Counted from the first letter of the stretch, positions 26,721 to 35,593 are shown. The stretch is DNA of 64,000 bases from Sphingobacterium corticibacter (GCF_003076635.1 NZ_QDKG01000005.1:124001-188000), one strand, 5' to 3'. Numbers and translations: made by a program. The notes: generated by a model from the sequence alone, not told the origin.

Positions 26721-27989
26721 TTAATCGTTGGTTCGCAGATTTCTACTGCCATCCGGCTGAATATAATAGCGCATCGTGATGTAGGGCGACGGCCAGTTGG
26801 CATCCGTTAATACCTCTGGCGCGCCCTTATACATGCTGATCAATTGTAATTTTCCGTATCGGAATGAACGTTCGCCCGTATTCGGGTCGATTCTCTCCAA
26901 TCGTATGTAATAGGCTCGGTACGGAAATGGCTTCGCGATGAAAGTATTTCCGATTTGATACCAAGAGTTGATGCCTGGCCCGTACTGCGATTCAAAACCG
27001 ATCTGCATGGTATTCACCGGTCGGTTGTCGAAGAATTCGTCTTCGGGCGCCTCATGCATAAATTCGTAACCGTATTCGTACATGATGACGGATGATCTGC
27101 GAATCGGACTACCGTTACCTGGACTTAAAGGCGATAAACCATTATTGAGGTAAATCATGCTGTTCATATCACCTGTAAATGCTAAATCCCATTCATCGGT
27201 ACGCAGGTAGCGCGTGGAGTCGGCATTATCTCGTAGGAAATGTTGCCATTTATCCGCGAAGCGAAAGATAAAGGGACTGAACAAGCCCGCTTCTTTACCA
27301 CTTTTGCTAAACTGCACTTCTACAAAGTCCATATTCTGTCGGTAGTCCGCCGGTCTGGTCAACAGTTCCCAAGCTTTGCCATTGTAGCGGTAAACGCGAT
27401 TATTGCGATTATTGCGGTACGCCCAGTTGGTTTGCGGATTGGGTGGCGCTTGCTGCATAAATCCACGCCAGTCAATCGTCACGGATTCTACTGGATTGGA
27501 GATACTATCCACCACTATTTCCATCTGATACCAGGTATTGGATCGGCGGATGTAGTGCAGATTGTCGGCAGAATTACGATAAGCTTGGTTCTCCGTGGCG
27601 CCCGAAGGGTGCGATGTTGCTGGAGATAACCATTGTATGTTCTTTTCGCGAACCAAGACTTCTTGCATCCAAACGTCGGCCGACTTGCCATCACGTGTCA
27701 CATCTACGCCGCGTGAAGAATTGATCACCTCGTTGCCCACAGGAACAAAACGGATCGAATCCGTCCAAGAGCTATTGTAAAAGCGCTGTCTCAAGTACAG
27801 ATCGCCACTCTCCCAGCTCGGGTCCCAACCATCGGTGGCTAGCGTATCTCCGGGTAGATCGTAGATCACGGTACTCACGCCATCTTCAAAATCTGGTGTC
27901 AGATCCTCCAGTTTGTAGCAAGACTGCAAACCGATTAGGGTCAGGGCCAATACCATTAAGGCACTCTTCAAATCTGTCTTACACTTCAT
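26721..27989 (-). CDS. HmuY-like heme-binding lipoprotein, long form (422 residues)
   Basis: A lipoprotein signal ends at the Cys of LIGLQSCYK. The domain follows the HmuY pattern: DGVSTVIYDLPGD, RTDEWDLAFTGDMNS, INSWYQIGNT, YIRLER, YGKLQLISMYKGAP and a C-terminal ITMRYYIQPDGSRNL. Compared with the 234-residue relative at 33796-34500 it carries an insert of nearly 200 residues after the first strand. HmuY proteins take heme from hemoproteins and pass it to HmuR; the gene lies directly ahead of the receptor, as that model expects. Heme ligands cannot be assigned. Confidence 0.75.
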   Translation of the reverse strand: MKCKTDLKSALMVLALTLIGLQSCYKLEDLTPDFEDGVSTVIYDLPGDTLATDGWDPSWESGDLYLRQRFYNSSWTDSIRFVPVGNEVINSSRGVDVTRDGKSADVWMQEVLVREKNIQWLSPATSHPSGATENQAYRNSADNLHYIRRSNTWYQMEIVVDSISNPVESVTIDWRGFMQQAPPNPQTNWAYRNNRNNRVYRYNGKAWELLTRPADYRQNMDFVEVQFSKSGKEAGLFSPFIFRFADKWQHFLRDNADSTRYLRTDEWDLAFTGDMNSMIYLNNGLSPLSPGNGSPIRRSSVIMYEYGYEFMHEAPEDEFFDNRPVNTMQIGFESQYGPGINSWYQIGNTFIAKPFPYRAYYIRLERIDPNTGERSFRYGKLQLISMYKGAPEVLTDANWPSPYITMRYYIQPDGSRNLRTND

Positions 27990-29213
27990 TTAGTTTCTAT
28001 TTTTTGCAGACCCAATAGTGGTGTACGATGTCGTCCCTCGTTGACTATACATGACGGTGGTTTGACCATATTGAACGGCCATATCACCACTCAAATGCGT
28101 CCAGATACCGTGCTGATTGATGAAGTTGTATAAGAATTGCACAGACATAATATGACCGCCGACGAATTCTTCAGCCTCTGCTGGTAATACGAAATCTACT
28201 TTGGAATCCGTGGCCGTAAAGTCTTGGATCTGGAACGTCTTGTTTTTGTAAATCGTGCGATACGTTTCTACGCCTGTTCTTGGGTTTACGGTGGTATCGA
28301 TTCTTTCGACAGCGCGTAGACCCAAGAGCACGATATGCAAGTGTTCTGGCTTGTAATAGCGTGTCAATGCACCGTCGTACCGATCAGTATAGTTGTAGTC
28401 GAATGTAAGCGTTTGCCCTGGGTATACTTCTTGATTATGCTGCTTGAGCACCGAGGTGACCGTACCGCCCGAAGCAAAGTTCGGTGAACGCATAAAGAAA
28501 TTTTTAGAATCAGATACTAAATCTCCTACCTTGATCCAGATTTTATGCATACCCGTATCTTGCTGGTTGCTAAATTTTGGAAGCTCGACCCTTAGGTTGG
28601 TATTCGTGACCGTTGCTGTATCTAATGGCAAGTCGAACTCAAAACCATCATGTACTCGTTGGGCATACACTTTAATATCCGACACATTGCCTCCAGCCAA
28701 AAAGTATTCTCCCAACAAATTGAGGTAAACGCCCGATCGCTCTTGTGTAAGCGGAGTAACCGACCAGCTGCTTCCTTCCAATATATTCAAATAGTCTAGC
28801 GTGCCTACAACAGCAGTAAAAACCGGCACTTCCTGTGTCTTCTTCACGTGAAAAACATACTCTTTGGTTTGTCCATTCTCGGCCGTCACAGTGTAGACCG
28901 TTTTTCCATCGAAAGATATGGGCGTGCCAGAGGCAGGGCTGATCGTAGCTCCTTCGGCAATCTCAATGATCGGCGTAATTTGTGTAGGTGTTTGCAATTC
29001 GGGGTTCCAATACACGGTGATGCTATCTTTGGAGATTACGCCACGCAGTTGATCCTTACCGAGGTATTGATCCGATAAGTAAACACTTAACACATCGGTG
29101 TAAGGCTTCATTTCGGTTTCGTATTCCGTTTTTGTACAACCAATATTTAATAAGGTATATACTATGGCACAAATGACTGTGCTGATTTTTGTGTGTCTCA
29201 TGATCTTAATCAA
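27990..29213 (-). CDS. Surface lipoprotein, family A, second copy
   Basis: The 407-residue product has a lipoprotein signal ending at the Cys of LLNIGCTKTEYE. A beta-sandwich repeat follows (ISPASGTPISF, YTVTAENGQTKEYVFHVK, the DUF5018/cadherin-like flavour), then a long strand-rich region. It is a paralogue of the gene at 30377-31606, sharing for example ERIDTTVNPRTG, ISPASGT, LPKFSNQ.DTG and LLYNFIN..GIWTHLS. It overlaps the preceding gene by 8 bases unless the ATG four codons later is used. The role is inferred from context: capture of heme or hemoprotein at the surface. Confidence 0.65.
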   Translation of the reverse strand: MIKIMRHTKISTVICAIVYTLLNIGCTKTEYETEMKPYTDVLSVYLSDQYLGKDQLRGVISKDSITVYWNPELQTPTQITPIIEIAEGATISPASGTPISFDGKTVYTVTAENGQTKEYVFHVKKTQEVPVFTAVVGTLDYLNILEGSSWSVTPLTQERSGVYLNLLGEYFLAGGNVSDIKVYAQRVHDGFEFDLPLDTATVTNTNLRVELPKFSNQQDTGMHKIWIKVGDLVSDSKNFFMRSPNFASGGTVTSVLKQHNQEVYPGQTLTFDYNYTDRYDGALTRYYKPEHLHIVLLGLRAVERIDTTVNPRTGVETYRTIYKNKTFQIQDFTATDSKVDFVLPAEAEEFVGGHIMSVQFLYNFINQHGIWTHLSGDMAVQYGQTTVMYSQRGTTSYTTIGSAKNRN

Positions 29214-30354
29214 TGTTGCCTTTAGCTAATATTTGAAATCCACCGCTGCTCGGTATAGCGAGCTTTACTTCCTGCTGAAATGGCGTGTTGGCGACAAACC
29301 CTTCTTCGGGTGCGAATACCGCAAATAGGTTGATGACATTTGCTTGGAAGTTTTTATATACACCGATCGGAATCTCGGGTAAAATCACTTTAATGCTAGC
29401 TCTATCACTACTTACTACGGTCATCGGTATTTCTCGGCCATAGAAGCTTTCCGCAAATCCCGCAGGCACGTCGCCTGCTCTCGTGGATGGATTAATGCGC
29501 ATATACACACGCTCTGGTTTTGGATAGGTGCCATCTGCCGACTCAAATTTGATCGTATCACCAACCGCATACTTGGTACTACTAGAATAGCTTTCAGTAT
29601 AAGGTAATCGGTAGGCAATCTTCATCGGTGGCAAGACAGTCGTACGACCTTGATGCTCCAACTGCACATTGTACGTACCGAATAGTGCTTCTGGTACAAC
29701 GCGAGCGGTCATCACATACATTTCCTGCGCTTGCGGCGCAACAGATAGACTACGTACATAATCCGTATGCACTTCACCGGTTTGCTGATTCGTCAGGGTA
29801 AATGTGGCTCGGTGGCTGCTCGACAGAAAGTTGCCGAACGTGTAAAAAACCTGATTTGCAATGGTTTCATACGTGCCATCTTCCGGCGTGTGCAATTTAA
29901 ACCCAAATGCGGTACGTCGCTCATTGTTCCCATAACCTAGGATAGATAAGGCATCGCGATGCGGTAATACTTCCTGCGTCAATACATACGTGCGATACTG
30001 TCCTTCGCTGCTTCGCACGATGTAAGTCACCGAATCACCTACTGGAATAGGCTCCAATTCATCTTCCAAGAGATTGATCTCGGTGCTATCTGCACGGTGT
30101 AGTGTCGCACCTTCATCTAAGGTGACGTCTGCAATCAAATAATCCAGATTGCTATAGTATGGAATATACAATTTTATACTATTGGATACCTGATCAATAG
30201 CGCCTACAATTGGCTGCGAATTATTGGTAATCCGGAACGATAAAATGCGATTTTCTGGTTGTCGATCGTATCCTATCAGTTCGTTTTTGGTACAGGAAAT
30301 CGTGCCTAACAACGCTGCCAGCATTACGACACTTATTGCGAAATGTTTGTACAT
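29206..30354 (-). CDS. Surface lipoprotein, family B, second copy
   Basis: I start it at the ATG at 30354, which gives the signal MYKHFAISVVMLAALLGTISC; the frame is open 15 codons further upstream. The 382 residues are strand-rich and include CTKNELIGYDRQPENRI, YIPYYSNLDYLIADVTLDEGAT, LLEDELEPIPVGDSV and YIVRSSEGQYRTYVLTQEV. It is a paralogue of 31643-32794 and follows a family A gene by 22 bases. The sequence is not one I can place in a named family. Confidence 0.65.
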   Translation of the reverse strand: MYKHFAISVVMLAALLGTISCTKNELIGYDRQPENRILSFRITNNSQPIVGAIDQVSNSIKLYIPYYSNLDYLIADVTLDEGATLHRADSTEINLLEDELEPIPVGDSVTYIVRSSEGQYRTYVLTQEVLPHRDALSILGYGNNERRTAFGFKLHTPEDGTYETIANQVFYTFGNFLSSSHRATFTLTNQQTGEVHTDYVRSLSVAPQAQEMYVMTARVVPEALFGTYNVQLEHQGRTTVLPPMKIAYRLPYTESYSSSTKYAVGDTIKFESADGTYPKPERVYMRINPSTRAGDVPAGFAESFYGREIPMTVVSSDRASIKVILPEIPIGVYKNFQANVINLFAVFAPEEGFVANTPFQQEVKLAIPSSGGFQILAKGNID

Positions 30355-30376
30355 AATAATTTTTAGAAACGGGTAA

Positions 30377-31606
30377 TTACTGAGCATTTGCGGAAACAAT
30401 AGTCGTTTGTATGGACAGCCTTCCTGTTACTGGATCTGGTGCGTATTGGAAAGAATTATCAAATAGTATCGCCTGTCCATACTGTGTGGCTCCTCCCGAA
30501 CTCAGGTGTGTCCAGATTCCCTCGGCATTAATGAAGTTGTATAATAATTGACCTAGTCGTATGTAACCACCTACAAATCCATCGAAACCTGCCGGAAGTT
30601 TAAATTTGATTTCGGTATTGGTCGCTTCGAATTCGCTAATGTGAAAAGTTTCATCTTTAAATACATTGGTGTACTGCGGGCGTCCTGTACGTGGATTGAT
30701 GGTCGTATCTATTCGTTCTAAGCGACGTGCTGACAATAAAATGGAATGTAAATTGTGTGCGTCATAATACCGCGTAATTGCGCCCTCCAACTGATCTACG
30801 TATTTATAGTTAATGGTAACGTTCTGGCCAGCATGTACTGGTGTTCCGCGTTCTTTGAGCTGACCTTCTACGGTAGTCACCTGCTGTAAACTCGGTGTAC
30901 GCATAAAGATATCTTTTGATTCAGATACCAAATCACCTACTTGAACCCAAATACGATGTCTACCAGTGTCCAGCTGATTGGAGAACTTAGGCAATTCTAC
31001 TTTAAGACTGGTATTGCTGATCGATGCTTGGTCGATTGCTAAATCGACCTCATAACCATCATGCAATCTTTGCATATACACTTTGATATCTTCCTTATTG
31101 CCTGTTGCTAAGAAATATTCACCCAGCATATTGAAAAATACACCCGACGTTGCTTGACTATTCGGTGTGATGCGCCAATAGTATTCTTCGATAGGAAATA
31201 TATTATCAAATGAAGCCACTACTGCTGTCAGAATCGGTAGTTCGCGATTCGTTTTGATACGCAACGTATATTCTTTGGTGTCGCCGTTTTCTGCCGTCAC
31301 GGTATATTTTGTATCGTTGGAAAATGCCACGGATGTACCCGATGCTGGGCTAATGCTCGCGCCAGCGGCTAACTGAATGGTAGGCACAATATTCGAAGGT
31401 TGTGCGATTTCTGGGTTCCAATACACCACGATGCTATCATTGGATATGACGCCCTGCAATTGCTGCTTGCCAGCTACTTGACCTTCGATATAAAAGCTAA
31501 TGATGTCGGTATAAGGGCGTGTTTCTTGATCGTATACCGTCTTGCTACATGCAGCAAATAGAGCTGGCAAAGCAAGTATGAGATAGAGTAGTTTATTTAT
31601 TTTCAT
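30377..31606 (-). CDS. Surface lipoprotein, family A, first copy
   Basis: The 409 residues begin with a lipoprotein signal ending at the Cys of ALFAACSKTVYD. The body shares its full layout with the protein at 27990-29213: PYTDIISFYIEGQ, YWNPEIAQPSNIVPTIQLA, ISPASGTSVAF, YTVTAENGDTKEYTLRIK and ERIDTTINPRTG. Together with family B it forms a repeating two-gene unit inside the heme operon. Function is inferred from context only. Confidence 0.65.
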   Translation of the reverse strand: MKINKLLYLILALPALFAACSKTVYDQETRPYTDIISFYIEGQVAGKQQLQGVISNDSIVVYWNPEIAQPSNIVPTIQLAAGASISPASGTSVAFSNDTKYTVTAENGDTKEYTLRIKTNRELPILTAVVASFDNIFPIEEYYWRITPNSQATSGVFFNMLGEYFLATGNKEDIKVYMQRLHDGYEVDLAIDQASISNTSLKVELPKFSNQLDTGRHRIWVQVGDLVSESKDIFMRTPSLQQVTTVEGQLKERGTPVHAGQNVTINYKYVDQLEGAITRYYDAHNLHSILLSARRLERIDTTINPRTGRPQYTNVFKDETFHISEFEATNTEIKFKLPAGFDGFVGGYIRLGQLLYNFINAEGIWTHLSSGGATQYGQAILFDNSFQYAPDPVTGRLSIQTTIVSANAQ

Positions 31607-31642
31607 GTTTGTAAATTCGAGGTTGAATGATGGATGAAATAG

Positions 31643-32794
31643 TTAAGGTTGCTTTGGCAATACGCTAAAACCTAAGCCAGAAGGATGTGCTATCTTAACT
31701 TCTGTATTGAAAAGTGTGCCCTCTTCAAATCCTGCTTCTTCTTCGTAAATAGCAAACAGGTTGATCACGTTCGACTGAAAATTCTTGTACAATCCTGCCG
31801 GAATGTCTGGGAATATGGCTTTAATTTGGCTGCGAGTAGCACTCACAATCTTCATATCCAAGTTTTTCCCGTAGAGATCTTCTGGAAAGTTTGGAGGTAC
31901 GTCTCCTTCTCTAGTGGATTTATTTACCCGAGCATACAGCTGCTTTGGCTTCGCAAATGTCGCGTTCTCTGCGTCAAATACGATCGTATCTCCTTGTGCA
32001 AAAGCGGCACTGCTAGAATAATAGGGGCCGAAGTTGAGTTTATAAGAAATGTTTACTGGCGGCAATATCGTGCTACGGCCTTGGTGCTCCAGTGTCACAT
32101 CGTATGTACCATACAAGGCTTCAGAGGCTATCCTTGCGGTCATTACGTAGCGATTCTCGGCTTGCGGAGTGACGGAAGCGATACGTACATAATCTTCATG
32201 TGTAGCACCTGTGGCACGATTCGTCAGGATAAACTTACCTAAGCTGCTGCTAGAATAGAAGTTGCCAAACAGGTAAAAGATTTTGTTCGCATTGATATCA
32301 TAATCGCCATCTTCCATCGTATGCAATTCAAAATTAAATGCACCCATACGCTCTTGGTTACCATAGCCCAGAATAGCAAGTGGATCTGTATGTGGCAATA
32401 CTTCTTGGGTAAGCGTATACGTACGATATTGTCCCTCGGCGCTACGCACAATATATTTCACCGTATCACCAATAGCCACTGGATCTAGCTCATCTTCTAA
32501 TAGGTTGATGACGGTACTATCTGCTCTGAGTAGTGTGGCTCCTTCGTCCAGCTTCATATTAGCAATTAGAAAATCGAGGTTGGTATAATATGGGATAAAC
32601 ACTTTGATGGTATTAGTTTCATGATCGATCGCGCCCATCATGTGTTGTGGGTTATTCACCACTTTGTATTCCTGAATTTTATTTAATGGCTCGCGTTCGT
32701 AGGGTACTAATTCATTCTTTGTACAGGATTTTAGCACGCACATGGCGGCCAATAGCAAGCACAATAACACGGTTTGGATTCTTATGGTATTCAT
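31643..32794 (-). CDS. Surface lipoprotein, family B, first copy
   Basis: The 383 residues begin MNTIRIQTVLLCLLLAAMC and carry a lipoprotein Cys in LKSCTKNELVPY. The rest is collinear with 29206-30354: FIPYYTNLDFLIANMKLDEGAT, LLEDELDPVAIGDTV, YIVRSAEGQYRTYTLTQEV, ILGYGNQER and PDIPAGLYKNFQSNVINLFAIY. It is the first of the four lipoprotein genes in transcription order, 53 bp after the HmuY-like 311-residue gene. Confidence 0.65.
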   Translation of the reverse strand: MNTIRIQTVLLCLLLAAMCVLKSCTKNELVPYEREPLNKIQEYKVVNNPQHMMGAIDHETNTIKVFIPYYTNLDFLIANMKLDEGATLLRADSTVINLLEDELDPVAIGDTVKYIVRSAEGQYRTYTLTQEVLPHTDPLAILGYGNQERMGAFNFELHTMEDGDYDINANKIFYLFGNFYSSSSLGKFILTNRATGATHEDYVRIASVTPQAENRYVMTARIASEALYGTYDVTLEHQGRSTILPPVNISYKLNFGPYYSSSAAFAQGDTIVFDAENATFAKPKQLYARVNKSTREGDVPPNFPEDLYGKNLDMKIVSATRSQIKAIFPDIPAGLYKNFQSNVINLFAIYEEEAGFEEGTLFNTEVKIAHPSGLGFSVLPKQP

Positions 32795-32847
32795 ATGTAG
32801 TAATTACTTGTTATGGTATGGTTGTTCTGTTTGTTAGCGGTTAAACA

Positions 32848-33783
32848 TTACATTTCAGGATGTACTGTGGTCGTTTTCCGACTTACGTCAATCGTCATCG
32901 CTGGGCGTCGTTTGACAAATCCAAAGCGCGCTTCATCCGCCTTGATCAGGATATAGCGGAAGCTGAAATAGCCAAATGGTGTATTACGCTGATCCCGTTT
33001 CATTTCCTTAGGATCCAAGGTGTCTTTGTAGTAAGACAAGAATTCTAGCTTGGCAAAATTACCTTTGGCAGTACGCACAATAAGTGTTCGCGGCCTTAAT
33101 TTGGCGGATCGCCTCGCATCTAGTGCATTCGGAAACGCTGTCACAAGATCTTCTGACAAGGCATAAATCATATGCGAATACATAAATGCTTCATGCGCTA
33201 GCACAGGATCCTGACTACCTAGATTGACCACCTTATCTGGACGGATAAAATTGCCACCAAAGGTGTACACAAATGGGCCTACACCACTGCCGGCTGCACC
33301 TTGTGCATCCAACGAGGCTAGCCCTGGCTCCATAATGTTCATGGTAGCCGGCAAGTCTTGTATTTGGCTGTACATCGAATCTAGTAATGCGTATCCTCCG
33401 ATTGATGAACTTCCATAGCCCAAGCCCCGTCGTGCGCCGTTATTGCCCGACACGGTGACGCCAAAAGAACCGCCCATACTGATATCCCATCGATCACTAA
33501 TTTTATAGCCAGGATGTACAATACTGAAACGCTCCAGACTGAACAAAATAGGGTCTAAATAATCTGGCGGTTGGCCTGTAACGCTTTCTATGCCTTCAAG
33601 CGCAAGATTGTGGACATAGATTTCTCGATTAAATACAGAATCGTTCAACGGGATTTCAGGCTCCCAGATGAATGCGTTGAGATCATAAATCTCGCCGCAG
33701 CTATTGAAAAATAGCGTGAAGACGGGCAGCAAAAGCAAAAAACTACTTTTGCGTCTTCGACTATTGGTTTGGTTAATAGACAT
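32848..33783 (-). CDS. HmuY-related lipoprotein, diverged (311 residues)
   Basis: A lipoprotein signal ends at the Cys of LFFNSCGEIYDL. The C-terminal part has the HmuY tail pattern NFAKLEFLSYYKD...FGYFSFRYILI, and SDRWDISMGGSFGVTVSG matches the WDLAF strand of its neighbours. The middle is long and unlike HmuY. The gene follows the short hmuY by 12 bases. I read it as a diverged heme-binding or accessory protein of the same surface complex. Confidence 0.6.
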   Translation of the reverse strand: MSINQTNSRRRKSSFLLLLPVFTLFFNSCGEIYDLNAFIWEPEIPLNDSVFNREIYVHNLALEGIESVTGQPPDYLDPILFSLERFSIVHPGYKISDRWDISMGGSFGVTVSGNNGARRGLGYGSSSIGGYALLDSMYSQIQDLPATMNIMEPGLASLDAQGAAGSGVGPFVYTFGGNFIRPDKVVNLGSQDPVLAHEAFMYSHMIYALSEDLVTAFPNALDARRSAKLRPRTLIVRTAKGNFAKLEFLSYYKDTLDPKEMKRDQRNTPFGYFSFRYILIKADEARFGFVKRRPAMTIDVSRKTTTVHPEM

Positions 33784-33795
33784 GGGTTTGTTTTT

Positions 33796-34500
33796 CTATC
33801 GGGTACTTAGATTTCTAGATCCATCCTGCTGCACAAAGTAGCGGAAAGTGAAATACGGTGCTGGCCAAAACTGATCGGTCACTGCTGGTGGATTGCCTTT
33901 GTAGGCGTTTAATATTTGCAACTTGGCGTACTTGCCGTTGGACAATCGCAAGGCGTACGTTCTATTAGGCAAGCTGCGCATAATATGGGTTGTACTATTG
34001 TAGGTATACCAGCCCGGCGAGTCTTGACCGTTGGCAATACCAATCTCGGTATAGCTACTTTGATCAAATACCGCATCAGAAGGAGCTTCAGTTACTGCTG
34101 TATAATCCGTTTCGAGCATCACGATAGCAGTTCCTGTCGCGGCACCATCAAAACCGGGATTTAGAGCATCGGTCGCATTATTGATGAAGATTCGGCTATT
34201 ATAGTTATCGGTAAATGCCAAATCCCAACTATCTGTTTTCAACCATTGGGCAGAATCTGCTGCTGTACGCAACCAGATTTGTCGCTTGGCTTCCAGATCA
34301 TACAAGAAGGTGTAGAAAGTGCGTCGGTCTTTACCCGCTATCCCCTCGGCGACGGATGCACCGGTATCTCCCGCCAGATCATACACTACCGTACTACGGC
34401 CATCTTCAAGCGCAGCGGGCATATCGGTATCCTTGTCGCAGCTGATTAGCAAAGCACTAAACAGCATAATTTTATTTAAACTGATTCTAAATAATTTCAT
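33796..34500 (-). CDS. HmuY-like heme-binding lipoprotein, short form (234 residues)
   Basis: The signal ends at the Cys of SALLISCDKD. The domain has DGRSTVVYDLAGD, LKTDSWDLAFTDNYNSRIF, QDSPGWYTYNSTTHIM, YALRLSNGKYAKLQILNAYKG and YFTFRYFVQQDGSRNL, in the order and length usual for HmuY. It is the first gene of the receptor operon and has its own paired operator 33 bp upstream, with a -7-like box only four bases before the start codon. Confidence 0.78.
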   Translation of the reverse strand: MKLFRISLNKIMLFSALLISCDKDTDMPAALEDGRSTVVYDLAGDTGASVAEGIAGKDRRTFYTFLYDLEAKRQIWLRTAADSAQWLKTDSWDLAFTDNYNSRIFINNATDALNPGFDGAATGTAIVMLETDYTAVTEAPSDAVFDQSSYTEIGIANGQDSPGWYTYNSTTHIMRSLPNRTYALRLSNGKYAKLQILNAYKGNPPAVTDQFWPAPYFTFRYFVQQDGSRNLSTR

Positions 34501-34504
34501 GCAG

Positions 34505-34512
34505 CAAAAATC
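34505..34512 (-). promoter_or_regulatory. -7-like box (GATTTTTG) of the first hmuY gene
   Basis: The minus strand reads GATTTTTG, one base off TAnnTTTG at the first position. It lies exactly 20 bp from the operator pair and four bases from the ATG, so the transcript could be leaderless. The heme oxygenase gene has the same spacing. Confidence 0.4.
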
Positions 34513-34532
34513 CAGATTATCCGATGAACTGT

Positions 34533-34571
34533 TTATATGCGATCCGTATTTTTTTATATGCGATCCGTATT
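34533..34571. promoter_or_regulatory. Operator pair 1 (two 18-base direct repeats)
   Basis: TTATATGCGATCCGTATT occurs at 34533-34550 and 34554-34571, starts 21 bp apart. The pair lies upstream of the first hmuY gene, between it and the Fur-like gene. The inner 15 bases form an imperfect inverted repeat (5 of 7 pairs in the A version). See the matching pairs upstream of the heme oxygenase and hmuT. Confidence 0.75.
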
Positions 34572-34602
34572 TTCCTATCGCTTTGGCATGGGCTTACGCC
34601 GA

Positions 34603-34908
34603 CTAACTAGTTAAAATTGCCGTTAAAGGATACAATTTTGGCTGATAGATGGGGAATACTATCTCATAACCTTGCTGTTGTCGATATTGCGTTTTGATGA
34701 GGCAACCTAAGCGTTCTAGCAGGCGCACCGTGTTATGCACCGTCGCCCAACTCACTGCGTGTGATTCGCGTAGATCGATCCAGAGTCGTTCCAAATCCGA
34801 CACACGCTCTTGCTCACAAAGGGCTTTAATAATACACAAGCGCTGCGGGCTCAGGAGATATCCCTCCTGACTCAGCAGCGCTTGTATAGCTTGTGTTTTG
34901 CTTTTCAT
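34603..34908 (-). CDS. Truncated Fur-like DNA-binding protein
   Basis: The 101 residues match only the winged-helix half of Fur proteins: LLSPQRLCIIKALCEQ (helix 1-2), DLERLWIDLRES, VSWATVHNTVRLLERLGCL (recognition helix, TV..T.R.L..LG). The C-terminal dimerisation domain with its His/Cys metal sites is absent; the tail is only about 20 residues. It lies 10 bp after the heme oxygenase gene and ahead of an hmuY operator, so control of heme genes is likely, but without the standard metal sensing. Confidence 0.65.
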   Translation of the reverse strand: MKSKTQAIQALLSQEGYLLSPQRLCIIKALCEQERVSDLERLWIDLRESHAVSWATVHNTVRLLERLGCLIKTQYRQQQGYEIVFPIYQPKLYPLTAILTS

Positions 34909-34918
34909 GGGCTATTGG

Positions 34919-35497
34919 CTACGCCAAAGATGCTGCTTTGCGCGCAGCAGATTGTTCAAATACCTGCTCAAACTGCGCAAACGTAGCTTCACCCGTACGA
35001 ATGACAGTTTGCTTGTCGGCTTCATCGGTCGCGGCACTATTCATATGTGCCGTAAAAGTCGCCCACTTCTCTCTTGTCTCTTCGCCGTAACCAGAGAAGA
35101 AACTAAATCCGGTCTCCAAACCATATTTTTGGAGCATCTGTACAATGTATGGACCGCCCATGATTGAGCCTTCCAACACATATAATGCGCCGAATGCAGC
35201 AGCTACCGAGTGGATCTCTGGCGCCTGCGCAGCAGGAAGATCATTCATATCGCCGCCCAAAGATTCAATATCCTGACGGATGTAATCCGAATTTCTACGT
35301 TCGGCATAGTCTGGAAGAACCTCTGCGGTGATGAAAGGTTTTATTGCCTGCTCAATAGCATGGAAATAGGCATAAAAATGTTTTAACACATCCGCGTAAT
35401 CTGCCTGACTACGTATTGCTTTCAATCGCATCACGACAGTTTTTTCTAATTGTTGATGGGCTACCTTGGTGGCCTCTTTGATTTCGTTGCTTACCAT
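34919..35497 (-). CDS. Heme oxygenase (biliverdin-producing type)
   Basis: The enzyme opens the heme ring to biliverdin, CO and iron in the cytoplasm. The 192 residues have the heme oxygenase helix pattern: EIKEATKVAHQQLEK with the likely proximal His14, FYAYFHAIEQAI, and the distal-side ALYVLEGSIMGGPYIVQML. It is the first gene of a minus-strand unit with the Fur-like gene and lies back to back with hmuTUV. Its promoter has an operator pair 33 bp upstream of the start. Confidence 0.85.
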   Translation of the reverse strand: MVSNEIKEATKVAHQQLEKTVVMRLKAIRSQADYADVLKHFYAYFHAIEQAIKPFITAEVLPDYAERRNSDYIRQDIESLGGDMNDLPAAQAPEIHSVAAAFGALYVLEGSIMGGPYIVQMLQKYGLETGFSFFSGYGEETREKWATFTAHMNSAATDEADKQTVIRTGEATFAQFEQVFEQSAARKAASLA

Positions 35498-35501
35498 ATC
35501 A

Positions 35502-35509
35502 CAAAAATG
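35502..35509 (-). promoter_or_regulatory. -7-like box (CATTTTTG) of the heme oxygenase gene
   Basis: The minus strand reads CATTTTTG, four bases before the ATG and exactly 20 bp from operator pair 2. Geometry is identical to the hmuY promoter. Confidence 0.4.
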
Positions 35510-35529
35510 TTGATCCTGCTAAAAAACCA

Positions 35530-35568
35530 TTATATGCAATCCGTATTAGTTTATATGCAATCCGTATT
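35530..35568. promoter_or_regulatory. Operator pair 2, heme oxygenase side
   Basis: TTATATGCAATCCGTATT occurs at 35530-35547 and 35551-35568, starts 21 bp apart with a 3-base linker. The first copy begins 33 bp from the heme oxygenase start codon, the same distance as pair 1 from hmuY. Confidence 0.78.
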
Positions 35569-35593
35569 ACTTTTCCTACTCATTGGGCTGCGC

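Noticed and set aside
31685..32242. 185-codon plus-strand frame opposite the family B lipoprotein gene
   Set aside because: It is a shadow of the minus-strand gene, which has a signal peptide and a paralogue; the plus-strand frame has no domain.
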